Assembly (NCBI GenBank): GCA_036004365.1
Contig: DASYRN010000184.1
Span: 1 to 64,000, forward strand
Length of the DNA: 64,000 nucleotides
Direction of reading: 5' to 3'
From: DP-36 sp036004365
GTDB lineage: Bacteria; Desulfobacterota; Binatia; UBA9968
Shown piece by piece: positions 34,182 through 42,446 of the stretch. Every line of letters starts with the position of its first letter. Positions within the stretch are counted from its first letter, which is position 1. Position numbers and translations under genes: made by a program. Below the pieces are notes generated by a model. That model was not told where the DNA came from, did not search any database, and saw only the letters and a program-made list of their open reading frames with translations.

Positions 34182-34706
34182 TGGTCTTATGATAAGATTG
34201 GGATGCCGCCGCCAAAAGTATCCACCCATAGAGGCTGCCGCGAGTAGATTGCCTACAAGAACCGCTGGCCATGCAAGCGCTTTAAGAACTGTCTCCGCAA
34301 GCACGAGGGCTGCGCCAATAAATCCGAACTCGAACACGACAAATAGCAAGAGGATACCAAATCCGACGTTTATGTTTTCCTCTGCTAGTCCGAGCAGCCG
34401 CGACGCAAATCCACCGATGATACAGAAGACAAGAAAATGAACCCAGGTGTACATCAAGGTCATCTCGAGGGAGACAGGTAGGGTCTCCGACGAAGCAAGC
34501 CATTCTCCGCGGTGGAAGAGAGCGGTTCCGAGAAGGGAGGGCGTATAAAGCGGTCGGCCGTTGATCGTATCTAGGATTAGGAACCAGATGGCGATGGTTG
34601 CTGCTCCAACAAATCCAGCGATGATTCCTTCCAGGTAGAGGTGGGAGGTTTCAATAGTTTGGCTGTCTGGCAAAACGTGTTCCGTCAGCTTAGTTTGAGG
34701 ATTCAT
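34179..34706 (-). CDS. hypothetical four-helix integral membrane protein
   Basis: The 175-residue protein has four hydrophobic helices (about 27-46, 83-103, 110-135 and 142-163). No catalytic motif or named family is recognised. The last codons enter the end of element copy L. AAGGAGG lies before the ATG. Confidence 0.68.
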   Translation of the reverse strand: MNPQTKLTEHVLPDSQTIETSHLYLEGIIAGFVGAATIAIWFLILDTINGRPLYTPSLLGTALFHRGEWLASSETLPVSLEMTLMYTWVHFLVFCIIGGFASRLLGLAEENINVGFGILLLFVVFEFGFIGAALVLAETVLKALAWPAVLVGNLLAAASMGGYFWRRHPNLIIRP

Positions 34707-35139
34707 AGCATCCTCCTTTTTTTGCTTGAACCGATGGAAATTTTTTGTCCGTCGCTAAGCTAGCTGGGGATTACTCACCTCCTCAGAACTCATCCTCAAT
34801 CGTTCAAAGCCGTAACAGGAACAGCTGAACTTACTCCTCACGTAAACACTATCCCTTGAGTTGCTATTGTGTCAACTTGAACGCACAGCCTTAGACGGAG
34901 GAAAAGGGACATTCAGCTTTTGTGTAAGCGAGCCAGCCCAACTCAGTCGTTAAGCCCTCCAGCACCGACAATATGAGTCTTAGTTTTGAATTTTGAGCTT
35001 TCAGTTTAAACTCACTCAGAACTCATAACTCAAAACTATAAGATCGTGTGGGAGAGTAGGTCGCCACCGGATTTAAAGGCCCGCGGGTCTCACGATCCCG
35101 GGCCTTTTTGTTATTGCGTTCGGCAACGCGGCCCGCGTT
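34707..35139. other. intergenic region between two minus-strand membrane protein genes
   Basis: This holds the promoter region of the four-helix membrane protein and element copy M. No additional gene is seen. Confidence 0.5.
34931..35113 (+). repeat. 5S-derived terminator element, copy M
   Basis: AACTCAGTCGTTAAGCCCTCCAGCACCGA is followed by an AT-rich insert (CTTAGTTTTGAATTTTGAGC ... AACTCATAACTCAAAACTA), then GTGTGGGAGAGTAGGTCGCCACCGG, the trailer, and a hairpin GGCCCGCGGGTCTCACGATCCCGGGCC with T-run. It is the last clear copy in the window. Confidence 0.88.
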
Positions 35140-35706
35140 CTAGTGCTGGCCGGGGAATACGTCCCGCTCCGATTCGTGCCATGCTGGATGGTCGCCGGAG
35201 TTCTCGACGTTAAAGCCGTAATCGTAGACGAGCGATCCCCCATAGGTTGCGCCAAAGGAGACAAGCGCCGCTGCTAAAATAGACAACATCGTCGTGCCTA
35301 ACTCTGTATGGGCGCTGTCCCATTGTCTCAAACGGACGATGATGTCAACGACCACTATCACCGTGACGGTCAGCATGACTGCCATATGCCAGTTAGCCGT
35401 CCTCCACGCCTGCGTGTGCTTGGGCGCTGACGTTAGCCAGTCCCAGAAGCCGGTTAGCGCGGTGCCGACAGATACGATGGCACCCGCAATGATGACGTGC
35501 GTACCTGACACGAAGAAGTCCCTGGCCGTGGACTTTTGGCCTCCCAGCGCATAGGAGATGACATCGAACAGTCCTACAAGAACGTAGCAGGTGACAGGAA
35601 AGTCAGTAAGCGGTGGATGGAGCGGCTTTCCGGACCAGCCACTAAGACCTTTAAATTTGCGACCCTTTAAAGTAATCGCCGGTCTGATAGAGAACCATCG
35701 GGCCAT
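35140..35706 (-). CDS. DUF2231 membrane protein
   Basis: The 188-residue protein has the LHPPLTDFPVTCYVLVGLFD start helix typical of DUF2231, a GFWDWL motif and four transmembrane helices in total. A conserved His at the start and in the third helix (NWHMAVML) could bind heme; that is a guess from similar quinol-type membrane proteins. AAAGGAG lies before the ATG. Confidence 0.8.
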   Translation of the reverse strand: MARWFSIRPAITLKGRKFKGLSGWSGKPLHPPLTDFPVTCYVLVGLFDVISYALGGQKSTARDFFVSGTHVIIAGAIVSVGTALTGFWDWLTSAPKHTQAWRTANWHMAVMLTVTVIVVVDIIVRLRQWDSAHTELGTTMLSILAAALVSFGATYGGSLVYDYGFNVENSGDHPAWHESERDVFPGQH

Positions 35707-35938
35707 TTTTAGTCTCCTTTCCGCCTGTCGGTTTGTCAGCTAGTCTCCTTATCCCCAGACAGAGAGAATGTCCACCCCGCAAGGGCGGCTACTCGAAGGA
35801 TGAAGGCTGAGGGATGAAAAGAATGAATCAGGAAAGATGAAAACGGAAAGCGGAATGTGCTGGTTGACGCATCGTTGGGTTTCCATTAGGTTCGGTACAT
35901 CCTGCCCTCGACCACGGTGTCATTGCAAGGCGAAGCCT

Positions 35939-36931
35939 ATGAGTAAGACGGGATGGATCGCTATCCTGCCTCTTTCAGTCTCAATACTGGTTTCCCCCGC
36001 GGCAAGAAGTACGTTTTCTGCCGAGAGGCCGGGCAAACTGATTCCCGTTCGCATCGGGATCGTCTCCCGAAGCACCTTGGACATGCCCTATTTGGTGGCA
36101 CGGGACCGAGGCCTCTTCCGCGAGGAGTTTTTGGAAGCCGAGATTATTCTGGTGCGATCGAGTCTCACAGTGCAAGCGATGTTGGCAGGCAGCATCGACT
36201 TCGGCACGGCGACGGGAACCGCAGTCAACGCCATCGTAAACGGCGTCGACGTAAGAGTCGTGCTGGCTATGAGCGACAAGCCGTCATTTGATTTGATTGC
36301 CCACCCGAGCATCACAAGCGTCCAGCAGTTGCGAGGCAAGAAATTTGGCGTTGGCGGAATCGGTGGCCTTTCAGACACTCTCGTGCGCCAGATCCTGCTC
36401 GCAAACCAGGTGCCTCCGGATCAAGTGACCGTCCTCCCACTCGGCGCGAGCAGCCTGACTTATACATCTCTAAAGGCGGGCGTGATTGATGCCGCCATGC
36501 TGCAGATCCCTCATACTTTTCTCGCGCAAGATGAGGGGTTTCGAAAGCTCGCCTCGGGCGCGGACTACTACCGGGTCGTACAGGGCGGGCTGACGACGAC
36601 GAAAACGACCGCCTCCGAGCGGCCCGAACTCGTGACCAAAGCGATCCGCGCAACGCTACGGGCGGTGCGTTTGATCAAGAATGAAAAGAAGTATGCCCTC
36701 GAATTTATGAAAGGTCCCTACCTCGAACTCGGCAAGGAGGGTGAGCGGTTTACCGAACGCGCCTATGACGCGGCTGTGCAAGGATACCTCCTATCCGGCG
36801 TTGTGGACGAAAAATTGCAGCGGGAGATGATCACGGCGGCCGCTCAGCGCATCAAACCTCAGCAGCCGGTGACCCCTGAGCGAGTCTTCGACTTCAGCTT
36901 CGCGCGCAAGGCCGGCGAAGCCCTGCGATAA
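35939..36931 (+). CDS. orphan NMT1/THI5-like ABC transporter substrate-binding protein
   Basis: The 330-residue protein has an N-terminal signal peptide and the SsuA/TauA/NMT1 landmarks YLVARDRGLFREEFLEAEI, GSIDFGTATGTAVNAIVNG, LRGKKFGVGGIGG and GVIDAAMLQIP. It is expected to bind a small organic compound in the periplasm. No permease or ATPase gene is adjacent, so it must share a distant transporter or act alone. AAGG is upstream; the frame is open a further 34 codons, but those are not signal-like. Confidence 0.83.
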   Translation: MSKTGWIAILPLSVSILVSPAARSTFSAERPGKLIPVRIGIVSRSTLDMPYLVARDRGLFREEFLEAEIILVRSSLTVQAMLAGSIDFGTATGTAVNAIVNGVDVRVVLAMSDKPSFDLIAHPSITSVQQLRGKKFGVGGIGGLSDTLVRQILLANQVPPDQVTVLPLGASSLTYTSLKAGVIDAAMLQIPHTFLAQDEGFRKLASGADYYRVVQGGLTTTKTTASERPELVTKAIRATLRAVRLIKNEKKYALEFMKGPYLELGKEGERFTERAYDAAVQGYLLSGVVDEKLQREMITAAAQRIKPQQPVTPERVFDFSFARKAGEALR

Positions 36932-36996
36932 AAACGGCTTCTTCAAACAAGCCGAACGCCAAATCCGATGAAACATTGAGACAGGGAGAAAAGGTT

Positions 36997-38376
36997 ATGG
37001 CCATACGATTCGACGCGATCATCATTGGCACCGGCCAAGCCGGCCCGGCCTTGGCGGCACGCCTATCGGAGGCGGGGATGAAAGTGGCCGTCATAGAACG
37101 CAAGCTATTCGGCGGTACATGCGTCAATACCGGCTGCATTCCGACCAAAACGTTGGTGGCAAGCGCCTATGCTGCAAACTTGGCGCGTCGCGCCGCCGAA
37201 TACGGTGTTGCAATATCCGGACCGGTCAACGTCGACATGAAACGGGTGAAAGAGCGCAAGGACGAGATTGCCGGCCGCTCTAACCGAGGCGTGGAGAGCT
37301 GGATGCGCGGGCTCGCCAATGGCACCGTCTATCAGGGCCATGCTCGCTTCGAGAGCCCGCGGACGGTGCGGGTAAACAACGAACTGCTAGAGGCCGATAA
37401 GATTTTCATCAACGTGGGCGGTCGAGCGCTCGTCCCGCCCATGCCCGGGCTGGATGAGGTCCCCTATCTCACCAACTCCACCATGATGGACGTGGACTTT
37501 TTGCCGGAACACTTGATCGTCATCGGCGGCAGCTACGTCGGTCTAGAGTTCGCCCAGATGTATCGTCGCTTTGGGTCGAATGTCACCATCGTCGAGAAGG
37601 GTCCTCGCCTAATCGCGCGCGAGGACGAAGATGTCTCCAAGGAGATACAGGAAATTCTAGAAAAAGAGAGCATCCAAGTCCGTCTGAAGGCAGAATGCAT
37701 GGCCGCGCGGAAGGAGGGCGACCACATCGTTGTCGCCCTGGACTGTGCCGAAGGAAGCCGAGAGGTGAGCGGGTCTCACCTGTTGCTTGCAGTCGGACGC
37801 GTCCCGAACACTGACGACTTGGAGCTGGACAAGGCTGGCGTGGCGGCCGATAGCTCCGGCTATATCAACGTAGATGATCAGCTGCGGACGAATGTACCCG
37901 GCATCTGGGCGCTGGGGGACTGCAATCGCAGAGGCGCGTTTACCCATACGTCCTATAACGATTACGAGATCGTCGCTGCCAATCTCCTTGACCATGATCC
38001 GCGCAAAGTGTCAGACCGTATCATGACCTACGCTCTGTTCATCGACCCGCCGCTTGGTCGCGCCGGCATGACTGAAGCGGAAGTGAGAGCATCCGGGCGC
38101 AAGGCGTTGGTCGCCACTCTACCCATGACACGTGTCGCGCGCGCGGTAGAGAAGGGAGAGACTCAAGGTTTCATGAAAGTGGTCGTTGATGCGGACAGCA
38201 AGCAGATCCTCGGTGCAGCGATCTTGGGTGTAACCGGCGACGAAGTAATTCATTTACTGCTCGATGTCATGTACGCCAAAGCGCCTTATACAACTGTCAG
38301 CCGCGCGATGCACATTCACCCCACAGTGTCCGAGCTGATACCGACCTTGCTGCAGGGATTGCAGCCACTCTCATAA
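36997..38376 (+). CDS. FAD-dependent pyridine nucleotide-disulfide oxidoreductase (mercuric reductase/LpdA-like)
   Basis: The 459-residue protein has IIIGTGQAGPALAARL (FAD), redox motif GGTCVNTGCIPTKT with the CxxxxC pair, IVIGGSYVGLEFAQ (NAD(P)H), ALGDCNRRGAFTH and a C-terminal dimer domain with HIHPTVSEL (active-site His/Glu). These mark the group of mercuric reductases, dihydrolipoamide dehydrogenases and mycothione reductases. The C-terminal cysteine pair of true MerA and the N-terminal HMA domain are absent, so mercury reduction is unlikely. GGGAGAAAAGG lies upstream of the start. Confidence 0.85.
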   Translation: MAIRFDAIIIGTGQAGPALAARLSEAGMKVAVIERKLFGGTCVNTGCIPTKTLVASAYAANLARRAAEYGVAISGPVNVDMKRVKERKDEIAGRSNRGVESWMRGLANGTVYQGHARFESPRTVRVNNELLEADKIFINVGGRALVPPMPGLDEVPYLTNSTMMDVDFLPEHLIVIGGSYVGLEFAQMYRRFGSNVTIVEKGPRLIAREDEDVSKEIQEILEKESIQVRLKAECMAARKEGDHIVVALDCAEGSREVSGSHLLLAVGRVPNTDDLELDKAGVAADSSGYINVDDQLRTNVPGIWALGDCNRRGAFTHTSYNDYEIVAANLLDHDPRKVSDRIMTYALFIDPPLGRAGMTEAEVRASGRKALVATLPMTRVARAVEKGETQGFMKVVVDADSKQILGAAILGVTGDEVIHLLLDVMYAKAPYTTVSRAMHIHPTVSELIPTLLQGLQPLS

Positions 38377-38534
38377 GTAAAGAGAGCGTCTTTTTTATTT
38401 CCTCACATATCCGGTCATCGCTCCAGCCATGGCTCGCTAGCTCTCCACACCCTTTGTCGCAAATTTTTTTGTCACCGGTCTTAGAATGTTCCAGAGATGT
38501 TCCATTCAGATGGAATTCTGCAACGCTCAATGAT

Positions 38535-39827
38535 ATGGCCGTTGAGAATCTCACTCCGTTTCGAACGGCTCTCGATACCATGAAAGAGAAATCGCCACAG
38601 CCTGACTCCCAACCAACTAAAACAAGGGCCATGCTGAGTGCCCTGCGCCACCGAAACTACCGTCTTTATTGGTTGGGCCACTTCTCCTCGGTGTTAGCCC
38701 AAAACATGGAGATGGTGGCTCAAAGCTGGTTGGTGCTCCAGCTCACCAACTCGCCTTTGCTGCTGGGTCTTACCGGACTCACGAATTCCATCCCCACCAT
38801 CGCGCTCACGCTCGTGGGCGGTGTGATCGCGGACCGCGCGGACCGGAGGGGCATCGTGCTCTTCGCTCAAGCGATCACGTCGGCGTTTTTTTTCATCCTG
38901 GCGACCTTGGTGGTCAGCGGAAGAGTCAGACTGTGGCATATTCTCCTCTTTACTTTTTTTTCCGGCTGCCTCAGAGCGTTTGAGAGACCCAGCCGCTTGG
39001 CCCTCCTGCCTCAGACGATTTCAAAAGAGGAGATGGCCAGCGCCGTCGCGTTGGCGGGCACCATTTGGCAACTGAACCGTCTCATCGGGCCTGCCGTGGC
39101 CGGGATGCTCATCTACCTTCTGGATGTCGGGCCGACCTACTATGGCTGTTTTCTGGCCTCCGTCGCTGCCTTGATTTGCTGGTACCTGATCAGGATCCAA
39201 GGGAATGATTCTCAGGGCAGACAGAGCGGACTTCTCCAGCACATGATGGATGGTCTTCGTTTCATTCGATCGAACGAGATGTTTTACACCTTCATCGCCA
39301 TGACTTTCTTTAACAGCGTCTTCGGGATGTCCTACTCCATCCTCATGCCGGTCTTCGCCAGGGATATCCTGCTGGTCGGTTCGCAAGGATATGGTTTCCT
39401 TCAGAGCGCGGGAGGCGCGGGCGCGCTGGGAGGAACACTCCTTGTGGCCGCGGCTGCCCGATGGAAGCGAAAGGGCCTACAAGCTATTTCGGGCGCCGTT
39501 CTCTTTGGTATGCTGCTCATTGGATTCGGCTTTTCGCCTTGGTTTCCGCTATCGCTGGTTTTTGTTTTCCTCATCGGACTGTCCAGCCAGTTCTACATGA
39601 CGACGATCAGCACGATTCTCCAGCTCAAGCTTCCTGATCAGCTTCGGGGCCGCGTCATGGGCATCTTTGGTCTCACATGGGATCTGATGCCCGTCGGAGG
39701 AGCCGTTGCAGGGACGATGGCGGAGTATACGGGAGCTCCCGTGGCGGTGGCCTTCGGTGGCTTTTGCGTCACGGCGATGGCTTTGTGGGTGGCCGTAAAA
39801 TTGCCTCGCGTGCGAGACTTAGAATGA
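38535..39827 (+). CDS. MFS transporter (EntS/MFS_3-like exporter)
   Basis: The 430-residue protein has about 12 transmembrane helices, the N-terminal LRHRNYRLYWLGHFSSVLAQNME segment and GGVIADRADRRGI loop (motif A), and a second-half LPDQLRGRVMGIFGL, as in the EntS/TetV-like group of drug or siderophore exporters. The start is uncertain: ATG at 38535 or 38580, neither with a good ribosome site. The substrate is unknown. Confidence 0.82.
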   Translation: MAVENLTPFRTALDTMKEKSPQPDSQPTKTRAMLSALRHRNYRLYWLGHFSSVLAQNMEMVAQSWLVLQLTNSPLLLGLTGLTNSIPTIALTLVGGVIADRADRRGIVLFAQAITSAFFFILATLVVSGRVRLWHILLFTFFSGCLRAFERPSRLALLPQTISKEEMASAVALAGTIWQLNRLIGPAVAGMLIYLLDVGPTYYGCFLASVAALICWYLIRIQGNDSQGRQSGLLQHMMDGLRFIRSNEMFYTFIAMTFFNSVFGMSYSILMPVFARDILLVGSQGYGFLQSAGGAGALGGTLLVAAAARWKRKGLQAISGAVLFGMLLIGFGFSPWFPLSLVFVFLIGLSSQFYMTTISTILQLKLPDQLRGRVMGIFGLTWDLMPVGGAVAGTMAEYTGAPVAVAFGGFCVTAMALWVAVKLPRVRDLE

Positions 39828-39966
39828 AGATTCGACTACTTCAGGAATTCCCGGTGACCGAAGTGGAAAGGAGAGCCGTTCTTGTTGCGCTACGTAAGCG
39901 AGCGTCGTTTTGGTCTTGATGGGCCGCCTGTGCTTCGGGTAAGTTGACAGGATTGGAGGGCCGAGG

Positions 39967-40605
39967 ATGAACGTCAACGAAATCGATGTGCAAAAAACAG
40001 TTGTGCTTTTTTTCGACATGCTGAACGTTTATTACCACGGGACCACGGCGGAGAAAAAAGAGCGCATGCGTCCCGTGGTCGAGAATGCCGTGCGATTGCT
40101 TGGAGCTGCACGGAAGGCTTCGATTCCGGTGATGTTCGCCATGGCCAATCATCGACGCGACGGCGCGATCCGTTATCACGCGATCACGGACACAGATATG
40201 CAGCTGCGGCCTTGGCCCAACGGTGAATGCAATCCCTCGATCCATGGGGCCACCGAGGGATCGTGGGAACAGAAAGTTATCGAAGAATTGAACCCGGCCC
40301 AGGAGGATTACATTATCCCCAAGTACCGCTGGAGCGCTTTTCATCAGACTTACCTTGATCTCGCTCTTCGCGCGCGCGGAATCGATACGATCATCCTCTC
40401 CGGCGGATCGGTCGATGTCGGCGTCGCATCGACGGTTTATGCTGCGCGCGATCTGGACTATAACCTCATCATCGTTCGTGACGCCTGCAGTAATTCGCAT
40501 GATGACTCTTTGGCGATCTTTATGGAAAAAATCTTTCCGCGTATGGCGCGGGTGCGCACGATGGCTGAGGTGCTGGCGATGATAGATAGGGAAAGGAGTC
40601 ACTGA
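39967..40605 (+). CDS. isochorismatase-like hydrolase with Gly at the nucleophile position
   Basis: The 212-residue protein has catalytic-type Asp17 (VVLFFDML) and Lys119 (IIPKYRWSAF). The usual nucleophilic Cys in the GVxTNxCVxST segment is replaced by Gly152 (SGGSVDVGVASTVYAARD). This pattern fits true isochorismatases such as EntB/PhzD, which lack the Cys, rather than amidases. The stop overlaps the next ATG by one base, so it is coupled to the class II aldolase gene. Confidence 0.82.
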   Translation: MNVNEIDVQKTVVLFFDMLNVYYHGTTAEKKERMRPVVENAVRLLGAARKASIPVMFAMANHRRDGAIRYHAITDTDMQLRPWPNGECNPSIHGATEGSWEQKVIEELNPAQEDYIIPKYRWSAFHQTYLDLALRARGIDTIILSGGSVDVGVASTVYAARDLDYNLIIVRDACSNSHDDSLAIFMEKIFPRMARVRTMAEVLAMIDRERSH

Positions 40606-41294
40606 TGACAACGGACAAGCACCTCTCGCTACGACAGGCGGTGATTGATGCGGCAAACCTGCTGGTGCGTACGGGCGCGATCTCCCTCAGCCACCATGGA
40701 AACTTCAGCGTGCGGGTGCCCGACACCGATACGGTTCTGCTCACTGCCACGAGCTCTTTCGATAATCTGCGGCCGGAAAACCTCGCCCTGCTAGACCTGG
40801 AGGGACGGCTCCTGGAAGGCGAAATCAACCCCACCAACGCGGAGATCATTCACATGCACACGGTGGTCTATCGGCACCGCCCCGAGGCGGGTGCTGTGGT
40901 CCACACTCATTCCCCCTACGGCACCGGCTTTGCTCTGGCGGGCCGACATCTCGACTGCACCTACGAGGCGCTTGCGCGGTTCGATATGATCGATGGCGTG
41001 CCGCTGGCGCGCTACGGACCACGCGGGTCTCCTGCGGCCGTTGAAAACATCGCCAAGGCTTTGGATAGCGCCAGGCACATCAAAGCCGTGCTGCTGGAAA
41101 ATCATGGCGTGCTGGCGTTCGGGCCTGACCCGGCGGCTGCGGCGCGCGCAAACGTGATCGTAGAAGAGGCGGCGCAGATGGCGATTTACGCCGAAGTCCT
41201 GGGCGGCGCCAAGGTCATCCCGCCGGAGCTATTAAAAGCAACGCTGGAACGCAGAGACGCGTTCGCCAGCGCAGGGACGAAACGGCAGAGCTAG
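40605..41294 (+). CDS. class II aldolase/adducin family protein
   Basis: The 229-residue protein has LSHHGNFSVRVP, TNAEIIHMHTVVY, VVHTHSPYGTGFA (zinc His pair) and LLENHGVLAFG (third His), the L-fuculose/L-ribulose phosphate aldolase-decarboxylase fold. It cleaves or decarboxylates a small hydroxy acid or sugar derivative. AAAGGAG lies upstream, within the isochorismatase-like gene. It forms a cluster with that gene and probably the following thioesterase and HbpS-like genes. Confidence 0.87.
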   Translation: MTTDKHLSLRQAVIDAANLLVRTGAISLSHHGNFSVRVPDTDTVLLTATSSFDNLRPENLALLDLEGRLLEGEINPTNAEIIHMHTVVYRHRPEAGAVVHTHSPYGTGFALAGRHLDCTYEALARFDMIDGVPLARYGPRGSPAAVENIAKALDSARHIKAVLLENHGVLAFGPDPAAAARANVIVEEAAQMAIYAEVLGGAKVIPPELLKATLERRDAFASAGTKRQS

Positions 41295-41344
41295 AGCTTG
41301 CCCTCACAAGCAGCGACACAACGCGGCGATCCTATATAAGCGAT

Positions 41345-41719
41345 ATGAAAGACGGACTTGTTCCCGGCCTGAGTCACACGCAAACCTATGTGACGACCAT
41401 GGAGATGCGGGCACAACAACTCACCTCCGATGTATTCTCAACGCCCGCGATGATCAGTCTCATGGAGATAACCTGCGTTCGATTGGTGGCACCGTACTTG
41501 GACGAAAACGAACAGACGGTCGGGATTCACGTAGATGTGCGGCATATGGCGGCTACGAAGATCGGTCAGAGCGTAACCGTCACGGCAGAGCTTTTAGAGG
41601 TAAAAGATAACAAGCTCCGATTCGCCGTATCGGCCGTGAACGATCAGCTTGTTAAGATCGGAGAGGGAACCCACCGCCGGGCGTTGATCAACACGAAGAA
41701 GTTTGCCGGTGGCTCGTGA
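41345..41719 (+). CDS. hot-dog thioesterase, FlK (fluoroacetyl-CoA thioesterase)-like
   Basis: The 124-residue hot-dog protein has LVPGLSHTQTYVTT, a STPAMISLMEITCVRL helix and GIHVDVRHMAATKIGQSV, matching the FlK group. FlK uses Thr, Glu and His; candidates here are T in FSTPAM, E in LMEIT and H in VRHMAA. It likely hydrolyses a small acyl-CoA. It lies 50 bases after the aldolase gene. Confidence 0.8.
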   Translation: MKDGLVPGLSHTQTYVTTMEMRAQQLTSDVFSTPAMISLMEITCVRLVAPYLDENEQTVGIHVDVRHMAATKIGQSVTVTAELLEVKDNKLRFAVSAVNDQLVKIGEGTHRRALINTKKFAGGS

Positions 41720-41781
41720 GTCAAAGGCAAGAGGCTTGAGTGAGAGAGAAAAGGTAAGAAAGCGAGCGGCAAGGAGAAGAT

Positions 41782-42249
41782 ATGACCATGATCAAGCTAG
41801 AGCAGTCGAATCGTATTATCGAGACCATTCTCTCTCGCGGACGCGAACTCGCATGCCGGCCGTTAAGCGTTGTGATTGTCGAGCCCGGCGCCAGCGTGAA
41901 AGCGTTCCAAAAAGAGGACGAGTCCTCAATGCTGCGGTTCGAAATGGCTTACGGCAAGGCGTATGCAGCGCTCGCTTTGGGGCGGTCCTCGTCCCTCGTC
42001 CGAGTCCGCGCTGAAGAGCGGCCACTGTTCATGCAGTACGTGATCCGGGCCTCAGGCGATCGGATCTTTCCCGAAGGCGGCGGTATGCTGATCCGCGACA
42101 ACGATGGCGAGGTCATCGGCGCGGTCGGTGTCACGGGAGACACACAGGAGCGCGATGAGGAGCTTGCCGCTCACGGTATCCGCGCAGCGGGCCTCAAGAC
42201 CGATGAGGATTGCGCAAAGCTCGGCTCGAAAGTGCGGTTGGAAAATTGA
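41782..42249 (+). CDS. GlcG/HbpS (DUF336) family protein
   Basis: The 155-residue protein has the GlcG/HbpS fold markers PLSVVIVEPGASVKAFQKED, KAYAALALGRSS, FPEGGGMLIRDNDGEVIGAVGVTGD and a C-terminal AHGIRAAG. Members bind heme or oxidised cofactors and often accompany 2-hydroxy-acid catabolic genes. AAGGAG lies before the ATG. It is probably the last gene of the isochorismatase-aldolase cluster. Confidence 0.85.
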   Translation: MTMIKLEQSNRIIETILSRGRELACRPLSVVIVEPGASVKAFQKEDESSMLRFEMAYGKAYAALALGRSSSLVRVRAEERPLFMQYVIRASGDRIFPEGGGMLIRDNDGEVIGAVGVTGDTQERDEELAAHGIRAAGLKTDEDCAKLGSKVRLEN

Positions 42250-42289
42250 GCATCACGTAAGTTGTTGAAAAATGCCCAGGTGATTTGTT

Positions 42290-42440
42290 GCGCCAGCTAA
42301 AAAGCCGTTCAATCTGTTCAATCGCTTCGCTCGGTTCAACCGCTACGCTCCGTTCAAGCCCCCACCTCTTTCCTCCCCCGCGCCGCGGGGGAGGATGAAG
42401 GAGGGGGTTGAACCGCTTGAACTGGTTGAACTAAAAAAGG
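42290..42440. repeat. GTTCAA-rich inverted repeat block between convergent genes
   Basis: Several GTTCAA(T/C)C-type units occur at about 42305-42355. A near-perfect GC hairpin CCTCCCCCGCG-CCGCGGGGGAGG lies at about 42371-42393. Inverted GTTGAACCGCTTGAACTGGTTGAAC follows at about 42407-42431. The block forms a large imperfect dyad and may terminate both flanking genes. Confidence 0.6.
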
Positions 42441-42446
42441 CCTCTG

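Noticed and set aside
36997..38376. Mercury resistance operon
   Set aside because: The reductase lacks the C-terminal Cys pair and HMA domain, and no merR, merT or merP gene is adjacent.
42290..42440. Possible CRISPR array from repeated GTTCAA units
   Set aside because: Units are short and irregular, there are no equal spacers and no cas genes; it is an inverted-repeat block.
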